A stretch of 51,732 nt of DNA from an uncultured Eubacteriales bacterium (GTDB lineage Bacteria; Bacillota; Clostridia; Lachnospirales; Lachnospiraceae). The notes under the pieces are model-generated. The model was not told the origin of the DNA, did not search any database, and was given only the letters and a program-made list of their open reading frames with translations. A program made the position numbers and the translations under genes. Positions 18,003-27,105 of the stretch are shown piece by piece; positions within the stretch are counted from its first letter, which is position 1; each line of letters begins with the position of its first letter. Location of the stretch: NCBI GenBank assembly GCA_900314525.1, contig OMVN01000015.1, positions 1 through 51,732 on the forward strand. The letters are read 5' to 3'.

Positions 18003-18179
18003 ATGTCAAATGTAATCGTTAAAGAAAACGAGTCTTTAGATAGTGCTTTACGCAGATTCAAAAGAAACTGTGCTAAGGCAGGTATACAGCAGGAAATTCG
18101 TAAGAGAGAACATTACGAAAAACCAAGCGTAAAGCGTAAAAAGAAATCTGAAGCAGCAAGAAAACGTAAATATAATTAA
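18003..18179 (+). CDS. rpsU: 30S ribosomal protein S21
   Basis: S21 is a small basic protein of the ribosomal small subunit near the 3' end of 16S rRNA. The 58-residue product ([20 protein letters not shown]..., with a Lys/Arg-rich tail [15 protein letters not shown]) is a full-length match to the family. It has its own promoter and a leader with a hairpin, and it is followed by a perfect 12-base-pair terminator. It is therefore expressed as a single-gene unit between alaS and the CPBP protease gene. Confidence 0.97.
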   Translation: MSNVIVKENESLDSALRRFKRNCAKAGIQQEIRKREHYEKPSVKRKKKSEAARKRKYN

Positions 18180-18184
18180 TTTAG

Positions 18185-18217
18185 AGATAAGCCTATATAA
18201 TATAGGCTTATCTTTTT
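18185..18217 (+). terminator. Terminator after rpsU
   Basis: A perfect 12-base inverted repeat (18185-18196 with 18202-18213) surrounds a 5-base loop and runs into TTTTT. It begins 6 bases after the rpsU stop and is the cleanest intrinsic terminator in the window. Confidence 0.92.
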
Positions 18218-18242
18218 CTCTTTTAAAATGAAAGGAGTTTTT

Positions 18243-19160
18243 ATGACAGAACAAAGAAAAGTAAATTTATATTTTTTATATATGCTCTGTTTTTATCTGA
18301 TAATATCATTTTTTATTCTGCCATTACTTCCTGATAAAATTATACAGAATGAAAATATACTGATTATTATTTCCCAGTGTATGATAATTGTTCCATCAGT
18401 TATCTACATAATATTTACAAAGGGAAAATCAATTAAAAATATAAATACAAAATTATTTAATCCACTTGTAATTCTGCTGCTGTTTGCATTTACAATAAGT
18501 ATTACTCCTGTCATATCCTACATCAGTTCTATTACTATGTTATTTTCTGAAAATTATGTGGCTGCCCAGTTAACAGATACTGTTAAAAATCCTCTATGGT
18601 ATAGCCTGCTTTTAATGGCACTGCTGCCTGCGATGGTTGAAGAAGTAGCGTTCAGAGGTTTGATTTATAATGGATATAAAAAAAGTGGTGATATAAAAGG
18701 CGCGATTATATACGGTTCACTTTTATTTGGATTATTTCATATGAACATAAATCAGTGCTGCTATGCATTTTTTATGGCTATAATGTTTACGTTTTTGTAT
18801 GAAGCTACAGACAGTCTGTATGCAACAATAATTGTTCATTTTATGTTTAATGGGATGTCTACGGTTATTCAATATATATCATTTTCATCTGATAAATTAA
18901 AAAATACAGAGACAACGTATGTTAATTATTCTCTAGCACAGAAAATGCAGGTAATTGTATCAGGATTCAGGTTTGCTGTTTATGGTTTTGCCATGTCTAT
19001 ATTGATAATAATAGTTATTGCAAAACTATGTGGAAATTCCGAAAAAATAAACTCATTAATGAAATTATTATTTAACAGAAATAAAAACAAGAAAAAAATA
19101 AATGACTATGTTCTGAAAATTGCAATTGTTTTGTCGGTTCTTGTTATGTTTATAAAGTAA
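18243..19160 (+). CDS. CPBP-family intramembrane glutamic endopeptidase
   Basis: The 305-residue polytopic protein belongs to the CAAX protease/bacteriocin-processing (CPBP, Abi) family. Its motifs are complete: EE at 133-134 with Arg138 (EEVAFRG), His166 in FGLFH, and His199 with Asn203 (HFMFN). The hydrophobic profile suggests about seven or eight membrane helices and a Lys-rich loop before the last one. The substrate is unknown. I chose ATG 18243 because AAAGGAG lies 5 bases upstream; an ATG at 18228 precedes that site. It stands between rpsU and a sporulation pair with no clear functional tie. Confidence 0.85.
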   Translation: MTEQRKVNLYFLYMLCFYLIISFFILPLLPDKIIQNENILIIISQCMIIVPSVIYIIFTKGKSIKNINTKLFNPLVILLLFAFTISITPVISYISSITMLFSENYVAAQLTDTVKNPLWYSLLLMALLPAMVEEVAFRGLIYNGYKKSGDIKGAIIYGSLLFGLFHMNINQCCYAFFMAIMFTFLYEATDSLYATIIVHFMFNGMSTVIQYISFSSDKLKNTETTYVNYSLAQKMQVIVSGFRFAVYGFAMSILIIIVIAKLCGNSEKINSLMKLLFNRNKNKKKINDYVLKIAIVLSVLVMFIK

Positions 19161-19164
19161 GAAT

Positions 19165-19193
19165 GAATAAAAGAAAGAATGTCTGCATAGTAT
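19165..19193 (+). promoter_or_regulatory. Putative sigma-E promoter of yqfC-yqfD
   Basis: GAATAAA (19165-19171) is followed after 14 bases by CATAGTAT (19186-19193). This fits the sporulation sigma-E pattern (KMATATW, 14-15 bases, CATACAMT) at most positions. It sits directly upstream of yqfC, whose Bacillus counterpart neighbourhood is mother-cell expressed. The match is by eye only. Confidence 0.45.
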
Positions 19194-19216
19194 AAAATAA
19201 AATATTTTCATAAATT

Positions 19217-19477
19217 ATGGATCTTTATAATATATCTGATAATTTGTCTGTTCCAAAAGATATTTTATGTGGCGCTACACTTTTTAAAATTACTGGTCAA
19301 TATGAGGCCTACATAGAAAATTTTAAAAAGATAATAAGATTCAACCAGGATGAAATAGTAATTCGAGGTAATAAGTGTGTGATTATGATAAAGGGAACAA
19401 ATATCAAAATAGCATATTTTAGTAATGGGGGAATGAAAATTAAAGGTCGTTTTAAAAGTATAGAATTTTCACAATGA
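19217..19477 (+). CDS. yqfC: Sporulation protein YqfC
   Basis: The 86-residue protein matches the YabP/YqfC family of small mother-cell sporulation proteins (LSVPKDILCGATLFKITGQYEAYIENFKKI..., ending in a beta-rich segment). Its role in spore formation is not defined at the molecular level. It directly precedes yqfD, as in Bacillus. The ATG at 19217 follows an in-frame TAA at 19211, so it is the first possible start. There is no good ribosome binding site, which is odd. A sigma-E-like promoter lies just upstream. Confidence 0.88.
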   Translation: MDLYNISDNLSVPKDILCGATLFKITGQYEAYIENFKKIIRFNQDEIVIRGNKCVIMIKGTNIKIAYFSNGGMKIKGRFKSIEFSQ

Positions 19478-19493
19478 GAGGTGAATTATATAT

Positions 19494-20702
19494 TTGATTT
19501 CGGAGTATGTTAACGGATATGTTTATATTTGTTATACCGGAACGGATGAGACTAGATTTATCAATTTATGTAATAATAATGGGATTGATATATGGAATGT
19601 TAACAAAGGTGATACGGGAATATATTTATATGCAACGATTAATTCATTATACCAAATGAAGAAAATATGCAGAAAATGTGGTGGAAGGCTTAAAATACAG
19701 AAAAAAACAGGCCTTCCATTTCTTTTAAGAAAATATTCTGGAAAAGCAGGATATCTTGTAGGATTCTTTGTTTATCTGGGGCTGCTGTATGTAATGAGTC
19801 TTTATGTATGGAATATTTCTTTTGATGGAAATTTCTCCCATACTGACTATGAAATTACAGGTTTTTTGAAAACAGAGAATATTAAAAGTGGAGACAGGGT
19901 GAAAACTCTTGACTGCGATAAAATTGAATTCCTTTTAAGACAGAAATACAGTGATGTGACCTGGGTTTCTGCAGAGATAAAAGGTACAAAACTTATTATA
20001 CATATGATGGAAAATTATGATAAAAATATAGCTGTTGCAGAAGATAAACCATATAATCTTGTGAGTGATGTAGATGGCAGAATTGCCAGTGTGGTAACGA
20101 GAGCAGGAGTATGCATGATCAGCCCGGGAGAAGATGTGAAAAAGGGACAGATGTTAATTTCTGGAACTGTTAATTATACAGATGATTCCAAGAATATTAT
20201 CTCGTCTGAATATGTAAATTCAGATGGAGATATTTATGCATATGTTATTATTCCTGTAAGTGATAGCTTTTCCCTTGATTATGATAGGAAAATATTTACT
20301 GGACGGGAAAATAAAATGATTCAGATTTGCGTGCTTGGAAAAAAAATAACAATGACTGGTTTTTATAAAAAGCTAGAGAGATTTGAAACACTAAAGGATT
20401 ATACAACACCTGAGATTACAAAAAATTACACTCTTCCCGTGAATATAATAAAGGCAAAGTATAGAGAATATAAAATAAAAAAAGAAAAGTATACTCCTAC
20501 AGAAGCAAAGAAAATTGCAGAAAATAAAATTGACGCATTAATTAATAAATTGCAAGAAAAAGGTATTCAAATAATAGAAAATAATGTTACAATAGATGTC
20601 AGAGAAAATGAATGTGTTATTGGTGGAGATATGCTTGTAATCCAGAAAATAGGACAAATTGAATATATAGAAGAGAAGGAAAATAACAATGAGTGTAATT
20701 GA
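19494..20702 (+). CDS. yqfD: Sporulation protein YqfD
   Basis: YqfD is a membrane protein required for normal sporulation in Bacillus. The 402-residue product has an N-terminal soluble domain with Cys residues (MKKICRKCGGRL). One strong membrane helix lies at about residues 85-110, and a long extracytoplasmic region contains EDVKKGQMLISGTVNY. A charged C-terminal helix-rich tail completes it. Initiation is at TTG 19494, after a GAGAGGTG site spaced by 10 bases. It is paired with yqfC upstream and overlaps phoH by 14 bases downstream, so part of phoH-ybeY transcription may be sporulation-linked. Confidence 0.9.
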   Translation: MISEYVNGYVYICYTGTDETRFINLCNNNGIDIWNVNKGDTGIYLYATINSLYQMKKICRKCGGRLKIQKKTGLPFLLRKYSGKAGYLVGFFVYLGLLYVMSLYVWNISFDGNFSHTDYEITGFLKTENIKSGDRVKTLDCDKIEFLLRQKYSDVTWVSAEIKGTKLIIHMMENYDKNIAVAEDKPYNLVSDVDGRIASVVTRAGVCMISPGEDVKKGQMLISGTVNYTDDSKNIISSEYVNSDGDIYAYVIIPVSDSFSLDYDRKIFTGRENKMIQICVLGKKITMTGFYKKLERFETLKDYTTPEITKNYTLPVNIIKAKYREYKIKKEKYTPTEAKKIAENKIDALINKLQEKGIQIIENNVTIDVRENECVIGGDMLVIQKIGQIEYIEEKENNNECN

Positions 20703-21669
20703 AAACGTAATGGATATTCCAGCAGAACATACTAGTGAAATATTTGGACAGTTTGATGCGAATATAAAAAAAATAGAGAAGATACTTCATGTCACAATAA
20801 TAGCCAGAAATTCGGAACTAAAAATTATTGGAGGAGAAATAAGTGTATTAAGAGCTAAAGCAGTATTAGAGACACTTGTTGAAAAGGCAAAAAAGGGTGA
20901 AGAAATAAATGAGCAGCTTGTAAATTATTCTCTCGCTCTTGCATTTGATGATAAAACAGAAACAATTAATGAACTTGATGAAAGTATTATATGCAGAACA
21001 ATAAGTGGAAAGCCAGTAAAACCAAAAACTCATGGTCAGAAGAAGTATGTAGACATGATAAGGGATAAAATGGTAACTTTTGGAATTGGGCCTGCAGGAA
21101 CAGGAAAAACGTATCTGGCCATGGCTATGGCTATTACAGCATTTAAGAATAATGATGTTTCAAGAATAATACTTACAAGACCGGCAATTGAAGCTGGAGA
21201 AAATCTTGGATTTCTGCCAGGTGATTTACAGAGTAAAGTAGATCCGTATCTAAGACCTTTATATGATGCTTTATATCAGATTATGGGAGCAGAATCATTT
21301 ATTCATAATTCAGAAAAGGGACTTATTGAAGTGGCACCACTTGCTTATATGAGAGGTAGAACTCTTGACAATGCCTTTATTATTCTTGATGAGGCACAGA
21401 ATACTACTCCTGCACAGATGAAGATGTTTTTGACTAGAATAGGTTTTGGTTCTAAGGTAGTTGTGACAGGTGATCTTACACAGAAAGATTTAAAAGATAA
21501 TATGACCAGCGGTCTTGATGTTGCGTTAAAAGTATTGTCTAAAATAGATGATATTGCTTTTATCAAGCTTACGAATGAAGATGTTGTCAGACATCCTCTT
21601 GTTCAGAAAATTGTAAAGGCATATGAGGTGTATGAGAATAATAAAACCAGCAGAAAAATCAGAAAATAA
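20689..21669 (+). CDS. PhoH family ATPase (PhoH/YbeZ type)
   Basis: The 326-residue protein has a KH-like N-terminal region and a PhoH NTPase domain. Walker A is GPAGTGKT (134-141) and Walker B is the DEAQN segment, with the TGDLTQKDL motif after it. YbeZ-type PhoH proteins work with the adjacent ybeY gene in RNA and ribosome metabolism; that partnership is known from other bacteria and is supported here by direct adjacency. The gene starts within the 3' end of yqfD. Confidence 0.92.
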   Translation: MSVIENVMDIPAEHTSEIFGQFDANIKKIEKILHVTIIARNSELKIIGGEISVLRAKAVLETLVEKAKKGEEINEQLVNYSLALAFDDKTETINELDESIICRTISGKPVKPKTHGQKKYVDMIRDKMVTFGIGPAGTGKTYLAMAMAITAFKNNDVSRIILTRPAIEAGENLGFLPGDLQSKVDPYLRPLYDALYQIMGAESFIHNSEKGLIEVAPLAYMRGRTLDNAFIILDEAQNTTPAQMKMFLTRIGFGSKVVVTGDLTQKDLKDNMTSGLDVALKVLSKIDDIAFIKLTNEDVVRHPLVQKIVKAYEVYENNKTSRKIRK

Positions 21670-21695
21670 CGATTTTGATAAAAGGAAGGATAAAT

Positions 21696-22193
21696 ATGAC
21701 CATAAATATAGAGAATGAAGTAGAAAATGGATTGGATTTCGATTATGAAGAATTGATAAATAAGGTTATAAATCGGGCCATAGATTATACTGAATTTCCA
21801 TTTGAGGCAGAAATCAATGTTGTACTTACAGATAATGATGCAATATGGGAGATTAATAAAGAGTACAGAAATATAGACAGACCAACAGATGTCTTATCTT
21901 TTCCTATGTTAGAGTATGAGATGGCAGGTGATTTCTCTGGTATTGATATTGAAGACGAAACATTATTCGATCCTGAAAATGGAGAAATTGTTTTGGGTGA
22001 TATTATGATTTCCATTGATAAGATTAAATCTCAGGCAGAAGAATATGGACATTCTCAGAAAAGGGAACTTGCATTTCTTGTAGCTCATAGTATGCTTCAT
22101 CTTTTTGGATACGATCATATGACTGATGAAGAGAGAGTTGTGATGGAAGATAAACAGAGACAGATTCTGGATATCCTAGGTATTACAAGATAA
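21696..22193 (+). CDS. ybeY: Endoribonuclease YbeY
   Basis: YbeY is a zinc-dependent RNase involved in 16S rRNA 3' maturation and ribosome quality control. The 165-residue protein contains the H-x3-H-x5-H metal motif in AHSMLHLFGYDH. The family segment EYRNIDRPTDVLSFP is also present. I chose ATG 21696 because the GGAAGGA site (21684-21690) is 5 bases upstream; a TTG at 21675 precedes that site. It lies between phoH and cdd, a common arrangement. Confidence 0.95.
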   Translation: MTINIENEVENGLDFDYEELINKVINRAIDYTEFPFEAEINVVLTDNDAIWEINKEYRNIDRPTDVLSFPMLEYEMAGDFSGIDIEDETLFDPENGEIVLGDIMISIDKIKSQAEEYGHSQKRELAFLVAHSMLHLFGYDHMTDEERVVMEDKQRQILDILGITR

Positions 22194-22210
22194 AAATGGG
22201 AGGTTAAGTT

Positions 22211-22603
22211 ATGGATAATGATATTTTAATTTCTTATGCAAAAAAAGCCATGGGAAATGCCTATGCACCATATTCGGGTTTTAGCGTGGGAGCTGCACTT
22301 CTCTCGGCAGACGGAGAGGTATTCACTGGATGTAATGTTGAAAATTCTTCTTTTGGTGCCACAATTTGTGCTGAGAGATGTGCAGTATTAAAGGCAGTAT
22401 CAGAAGGATGTACTTCTTTTACTAAGATTGCGATTGTATCTTCATCTGATGATCTTACATATCCATGTGGAATCTGCAGACAGTTTTTATCCGAATTTAT
22501 GGAGGATGGCGAGGTTATTCTGTGTGATTCTGAAGGAAATATAAAAGAATACAGTCTGGATACACTTATTCCATTTTCATTTACACTGACAAAAGATATG
22601 TAA
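22211..22603 (+). CDS. cdd: Cytidine deaminase
   Basis: Cdd deaminates cytidine and deoxycytidine for pyrimidine salvage. The 130-residue protein is the small tetrameric form with three zinc cysteines: Cys53 in CAE with catalytic Glu55, and Cys86 and Cys89 in PCGIC. Residues 20-45 (PYSGFSVGAALL... FTGCNVEN) form the substrate pocket. A GGGAGG site precedes the ATG. The gene follows ybeY closely, in the order phoH-ybeY-cdd. Confidence 0.95.
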   Translation: MDNDILISYAKKAMGNAYAPYSGFSVGAALLSADGEVFTGCNVENSSFGATICAERCAVLKAVSEGCTSFTKIAIVSSSDDLTYPCGICRQFLSEFMEDGEVILCDSEGNIKEYSLDTLIPFSFTLTKDM

Positions 22604-22666
22604 TTCTGTATAAAAAATTATTATATGTTAACAATATATGTAGAATTTTTTGAGAGGTGGATCTGT

Positions 22667-23299
22667 ATGAATATCACTATAAAAAAAGCTGCATATATTG
22701 TTTCGTTTTTTATAATTATATCTGTCTGTGCACTGCTTTATTATGCGGGGTATTACTATACTACTTCAAGAGGAATGTTTTCTGATAATCTTATCAGAAA
22801 AAAAGATGTAGAGAGTCAAAACCCTTTAGTCTATTCTGAAACAAAGAATGTTACGAATACAAAAAGTCAGATAGTTACAAAAAATACAAAATATATTGTT
22901 GAAACCTATAATATTGATGAGGATGAAATGATTACTGAATCTTTAGATGTGCCTGTTGAAATTCTTGGATATGACAGGGAGAGGGTATCGGATTACCTTG
23001 ATGGGATTAAATCAAAGAGCAGTGAGAAGAATCTGATAAATATTCAGCTGAAATCTTTTTCTGGTGAACAGATTGTGGTTAGAAAAACCATAGTAAATAA
23101 TGAAACTATCTACAAGTATTTTGTAATAAGTGAAAATGATGTTATAAAAATTTATAATTCAGATAAAAAAACATTATTCGCAGATACGGGAATAAGCATT
23201 ACTGGATTAGACGAGGAATATAAAAATAAATTAACCGAGGGGTTTTATATCGAGACAATACATGAGCTATATAATTATCTGGAGAGTGTGACCAGTTAA
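22667..23299 (+). CDS. Single-span membrane protein with BofC-like C-terminus
   Basis: The 210-residue product has one N-terminal membrane helix (about 8-29) and an extracytoplasmic domain. The last 75 residues, with ILGYDRERVSDYLD, a beta-rich YKYFVISENDVIKIY stretch and GLDEEYKNKLTEGFYIET followed by ELYNYLES, resemble the C-terminal domain of BofC. BofC is a forespore intermembrane-space inhibitor of the SpoIVB checkpoint. The resemblance is my reading and needs a profile search. I chose ATG 22667 after GAGGTGG; an ATG at 22625 has no such site. Nearby yqfC/yqfD make a sporulation role plausible. Confidence 0.55.
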   Translation: MNITIKKAAYIVSFFIIISVCALLYYAGYYYTTSRGMFSDNLIRKKDVESQNPLVYSETKNVTNTKSQIVTKNTKYIVETYNIDEDEMITESLDVPVEILGYDRERVSDYLDGIKSKSSEKNLINIQLKSFSGEQIVVRKTIVNNETIYKYFVISENDVIKIYNSDKKTLFADTGISITGLDEEYKNKLTEGFYIETIHELYNYLESVTS

Positions 23300-23316
23300 T
23301 ACTGAATGGAGATAAG

Positions 23317-24552
23317 ATGAATAAAAATGTTATTATAATTGGCGGTGGTGCATCTGGACTGTTTTTTGCATATGTTGCCAGAAAATACAACAAGAATTTG
23401 AATATTACTATTTTAGAGGCAAATAAAGAGGCTGGAAAAAAGATTCTGATGACAGGAAATGGCAGATGTAATCTTGCAAATACCAATCTAAGTACTGATA
23501 ATTTTTATTGCAGTGATAAAAAATTTATAGATAATATATTAAAAAAATGCAGCGTTGATTGTATTGTTGACATTTTTAATGAGATAGGTGTTATGGTGAC
23601 AGACAAGTCTGGATATCTTTATCCTAAATCTATGCAGGCTCATACTGTGCGAAATGCTCTTGTGTCTGCTTGTATTTTAAATGGAGTGAAAATTATTTAT
23701 GAAGAAAAGGTAACTGATGTAAAATATAACGGTAAATTTCAAGTTACTTCGAGTAAAAATAAATATACATCAGACTACGTTGTTTTATCATACGGAACAA
23801 ATGCGGGACTAAAAGGAGACGATACATCGTTACTTAATAAATGCTTTCAAAATTCAGGTCAAAAGATTACAGATATTTTACCGGCTCTTTGCAGTATTTA
23901 TGTTAAAACAAACAAGAAGATGTCTGAATTTTTTAAAAAGGCTTCAGGTGTAAGATGCAATATTGATGCAAATATTATAAAATCTGACATGAAATCATCA
24001 GGTGAATTACAGATTACTGATTATGGATTATCTGGAATAGTAATTTTCCAGCTGGCACATGAGATTAATTATAAGCTGTCCAGAAATATGAAACCAGAAA
24101 TAGTAATTGATTTTCTTCCAGACTCCCAGGAAAAAGATATAATTTCTTTTCTGACATGTCAGTTTGAATACAGGAAAAAAACTCTTCTTGATTTGCTGGG
24201 GGGGATTATAAATAATAAACTTGCCCTGGCATTGATTAACCTTTACAATTCAGATAACAGAGAGATTACACCGGGGAGCAAAAATCTGCCAGATTTGGAA
24301 CTTGAAAAAATTATCAGATTTATAAAGAATGTAAAATTTGAAATAAATAAAACAAATGATATTTCTCATTCCCAGGTTTGCAGCGGGGGATTTGATATAT
24401 CGATGATTGATGAAAATATGCATTCTGTCATTAATGACAGATTAATTTTTACTGGAGAGTGTATGGATGTTGACGGAATTTGCGGAGGATACAATCTCTA
24501 TTATGCGTGGGCAAGTGCATATATTGCTGGAAGGAGTCTGGAAAATGATTAA
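23317..24552 (+). CDS. BaiN/HI0933-family NAD(P)/FAD-dependent oxidoreductase
   Basis: The 411-residue flavoprotein starts with a Rossmann dinucleotide motif (IIIGGGASGLFFAY) and the family signature GKKILMTGNGRCNLAN. The C-terminal VCSGGFD and FTGECMDVDGICGGYNLYYAWASA segments are also characteristic. BaiN-type members include a bile-acid reductase, but most have no known substrate. Its role here is unassigned. Its last 8 bases overlap the next flavoprotein gene, so the two are translationally coupled. Confidence 0.88.
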   Translation: MNKNVIIIGGGASGLFFAYVARKYNKNLNITILEANKEAGKKILMTGNGRCNLANTNLSTDNFYCSDKKFIDNILKKCSVDCIVDIFNEIGVMVTDKSGYLYPKSMQAHTVRNALVSACILNGVKIIYEEKVTDVKYNGKFQVTSSKNKYTSDYVVLSYGTNAGLKGDDTSLLNKCFQNSGQKITDILPALCSIYVKTNKKMSEFFKKASGVRCNIDANIIKSDMKSSGELQITDYGLSGIVIFQLAHEINYKLSRNMKPEIVIDFLPDSQEKDIISFLTCQFEYRKKTLLDLLGGIINNKLALALINLYNSDNREITPGSKNLPDLELEKIIRFIKNVKFEINKTNDISHSQVCSGGFDISMIDENMHSVINDRLIFTGECMDVDGICGGYNLYYAWASAYIAGRSLEND

Positions 24553-26149
24553 AATATCTCAGATAAAAGTTAATATAAAACATTCAAGAGAAGATTTAGA
24601 AAGAGAAATTCGAAGGTATCTAAAAGGAAAGAATACCAATTTTACATATAAAATTTTAAAGAAATCAATTGATGCTAGAAAAGGGGATTTGAAATTTGTT
24701 TACTCCGTAGCAGTAAAAATGGATCAGTCCATTGAAAATAAAATACTAAAATCAAGAATTTCAAATATCACCAGATACAATGATAAGAAATATGAGCCTG
24801 AAGTTATGGGGCAAAATAAAATGGAAAACAGACCTGTTGTGATTGGATATGGACCAGCGGGAATGTTTTGTACATATCTGCTTTCTATGTATGGATATAA
24901 ACCAATTGTAATTGAAAGAGGGGAAAATGTTGAAAACAGACAGTTGTCAATCGATGATTTTTTTGAAAACGATAAACTGGATGAAAATTCAAATGTATTA
25001 TTTGGAGAAGGCGGGGCAGGAACTTTTTCTGACGGAAAACTTAATACTCTTGTAAAAGATAAGCTGGGCAGAAATGACTTTGTCCTGGAAACATTCGTAA
25101 AATTTGGTGCTGATGAAAGCATAACATATGAAAATAAACCACATATTGGAACAGATGTACTGTCTGTTATTGTAAGAAATATGCGTGAATGGGCAAAGAA
25201 AAATGGAGCAGATTTCTTTTTTAATACCAAAATGGAAGATTTTACAACTAGAAATGGAAAAATTAACAAAATAATAACAGTTAATACCAAAAATGGTGAT
25301 AAAATGGAGGTTGAATGTGATAATGTTATTTTGGCCACAGGTCACAGTTCAAGAGATACATTTGAAATGATCTATAACAAAAAGGCAATTATGGAACCTA
25401 AATCATTTGCTATGGGAATAAGAATTGAACATCCCAGAGAAATGATAGATAAATCACAATATGGAAAATACTATAAAGATCTGCCTGCTGCAAACTACAA
25501 ACTCACACATAAGGCATCAAATGGAAGAGGAGTATATAGCTTTTGTATGTGTCCTGGAGGATATGTAGTAAATTCATCATCTGAGAAAGGAAGGCTTTGC
25601 GTTAATGGAATGAGCTATAGTGGCAGAAATTCTGATAATTCTAACAGTGCAATTATTGTTACTGTGACAAAAGATGATTTTCCTGATAATACTCCACTGG
25701 GTGGGATTAGATTACAGCGTGAACTGGAGGAAAAAGCATATAATGAAGGTCAGTCACATGTTCCTGTCCAGATGTATGGTGATTTTAAAAATAACATTGC
25801 CAGTAAGGGGATGGGAGAAGTTCAGCCTCTTATTAAAGGAAAATATACTTATGGAAATCTTAGAAATGTTTTGCCAGAGTTTATGAGTAATACAATAATT
25901 GAAGGTGTTGAGGAGTTTGCAAAAAGAATAAATGGTTTTAATAGATTAGATGCGGTAGTATCAGGTATTGAGGCAAGAACATCATCTCCACTTAGAATAG
26001 TCAGGGACGAAGATTTTCAGAGCAACATATTGGGTCTTTATCCATGTGGTGAAGGTGCTGGATACGCTGGAGGAATAACTAGTGCAGCAATGGATGGAAT
26101 GAAGGTGGCAGAGGAAATTATGAGGACCTATGCTCCGTTGACAGAATAA
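24545..26149 (+). CDS. FAD-dependent dehydrogenase (COG2509-like)
   Basis: The 534-residue protein has an N-terminal domain of about 90 residues with a ferredoxin-like feel. An FAD-binding motif (VVIGYGPAGMFCTYLL) follows, then VLFGEGGAGTFSDGKLNT, and the C-terminal segment LYPCGEGAGYAGGITSAAMDGMKVAEEI. This is the widespread 'uncharacterised FAD-dependent dehydrogenase' family of anaerobes. Start ATG 24545 is preceded by GGAAGGAG and overlaps the previous gene's end by 8 bases. Substrate unknown. Confidence 0.85.
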   Translation: MIKISQIKVNIKHSREDLEREIRRYLKGKNTNFTYKILKKSIDARKGDLKFVYSVAVKMDQSIENKILKSRISNITRYNDKKYEPEVMGQNKMENRPVVIGYGPAGMFCTYLLSMYGYKPIVIERGENVENRQLSIDDFFENDKLDENSNVLFGEGGAGTFSDGKLNTLVKDKLGRNDFVLETFVKFGADESITYENKPHIGTDVLSVIVRNMREWAKKNGADFFFNTKMEDFTTRNGKINKIITVNTKNGDKMEVECDNVILATGHSSRDTFEMIYNKKAIMEPKSFAMGIRIEHPREMIDKSQYGKYYKDLPAANYKLTHKASNGRGVYSFCMCPGGYVVNSSSEKGRLCVNGMSYSGRNSDNSNSAIIVTVTKDDFPDNTPLGGIRLQRELEEKAYNEGQSHVPVQMYGDFKNNIASKGMGEVQPLIKGKYTYGNLRNVLPEFMSNTIIEGVEEFAKRINGFNRLDAVVSGIEARTSSPLRIVRDEDFQSNILGLYPCGEGAGYAGGITSAAMDGMKVAEEIMRTYAPLTE

Positions 26150-26167
26150 TGGAAATTATGATACACT
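26138..26167 (+). promoter_or_regulatory. Possible promoter of proB
   Basis: A perfect TTGACA (26138-26143, inside the end of the preceding gene) is followed after 18 bases by TACACT (26162-26167). Spacing is slightly long. It would start a proB transcript with a leader of about 50 bases. Confidence 0.3.
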
Positions 26168-26224
26168 AGAGATTACGAGTTTAGAGATAGACAGAAAAAC
26201 GGGATTACAAGAAGGAAAATGTAT

Positions 26225-27076
26225 ATGTGTGATATAAATGATTTGAGAAAAAAATTAAAAAATAAAAAACGTATTGTCATAAAGATTGGTTCATCATCAT
26301 TAACTCATCCGGAGACAAATAATATAGATTTATATAAGCTTGAGAAACTTGTGAGAATTCTTACGGATATCAGAAATCAGGGTAAAGAAGTAATTCTTGT
26401 ATCATCAGGAGCAATTGCTGTTGGTAGAAATGCTTCGGGACTTGGTTCTGGAGAATTAACAATTGCTCAGAAACAGGCATGTGCATCCATAGGACAGGCG
26501 CAGCTTATGATGATTTACCAGAAATTATTTTCTGAGTACAACCAGAAAGCATCACAGATTCTGATGACAAAATATACAATGACAGATGATCTCAGCAGAT
26601 ATAATGCAAGAAACACATTTAAAGAATTATTGAAGATGGGAATCATACCTGTAGTAAATGAGAATGATACTATTTCTACATATGAAATCGTGTTTGGAGA
26701 TAATGACAGACTCTCTGCACTTGTTACTGCTATCACAAATGCAGACCTATTGATTCTTCTGTCTGATATAGATGGACTTTATACAGATGATCCAAATACC
26801 AACAGTAATGCTCAATTTGTTCCACTGGTTACTTCAATAGATGAGAAGATGTTCAGCATGGGAAAGAGTACATCAGGCAGCAGTGTTGGTACAGGGGGAA
26901 TGAGCTCTAAGCTGATTGCAGCAAAAATAGCAACAGATTCAGGGGCTGATATGGTAATTGCCAATGGCAGCCATATTTCAGTAATTGAAAAGATATTAAA
27001 TGGCGAAGAATACGGAACTTTATTTACATCACACCATAAAGAGAATTTTAATATAACTGACTATCTGACAGACTGA
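26225..27076 (+). CDS. proB: Glutamate 5-kinase, short form without PUA domain
   Basis: ProB phosphorylates glutamate in the first step of proline synthesis. The 283-residue protein has the amino-acid kinase fold with VIKIGSSSLT, LVSSGAIAVGRN, PVVNENDTIS and LLSDIDGLYTDDP. The C-terminal RNA-binding-like PUA domain of the E. coli enzyme is missing, as in many Firmicutes; known short forms work. ATG 26225 lies 8 bases after the GAAGGA site, while ATG 26219 is too close. proA, often its neighbour, is absent from the window. Confidence 0.93.
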   Translation: MCDINDLRKKLKNKKRIVIKIGSSSLTHPETNNIDLYKLEKLVRILTDIRNQGKEVILVSSGAIAVGRNASGLGSGELTIAQKQACASIGQAQLMMIYQKLFSEYNQKASQILMTKYTMTDDLSRYNARNTFKELLKMGIIPVVNENDTISTYEIVFGDNDRLSALVTAITNADLLILLSDIDGLYTDDPNTNSNAQFVPLVTSIDEKMFSMGKSTSGSSVGTGGMSSKLIAAKIATDSGADMVIANGSHISVIEKILNGEEYGTLFTSHHKENFNITDYLTD

Positions 27077-27105
27077 TTTTAGATTACCCGAAAGGTTTTG
27101 ATTAA

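Noticed and set aside
18228-18242. Upstream ATG for the CPBP protease gene
   Set aside because: This ATG precedes the AAAGGAG site instead of following it; ATG 18243 has correct spacing.
24724-25345. Two overlapping minus-strand ORFs inside the COG2509 flavoprotein gene
   Set aside because: Both are opposite to a family-matching gene, show Ser/Phe/Ile-rich shadow composition, and resemble no family.
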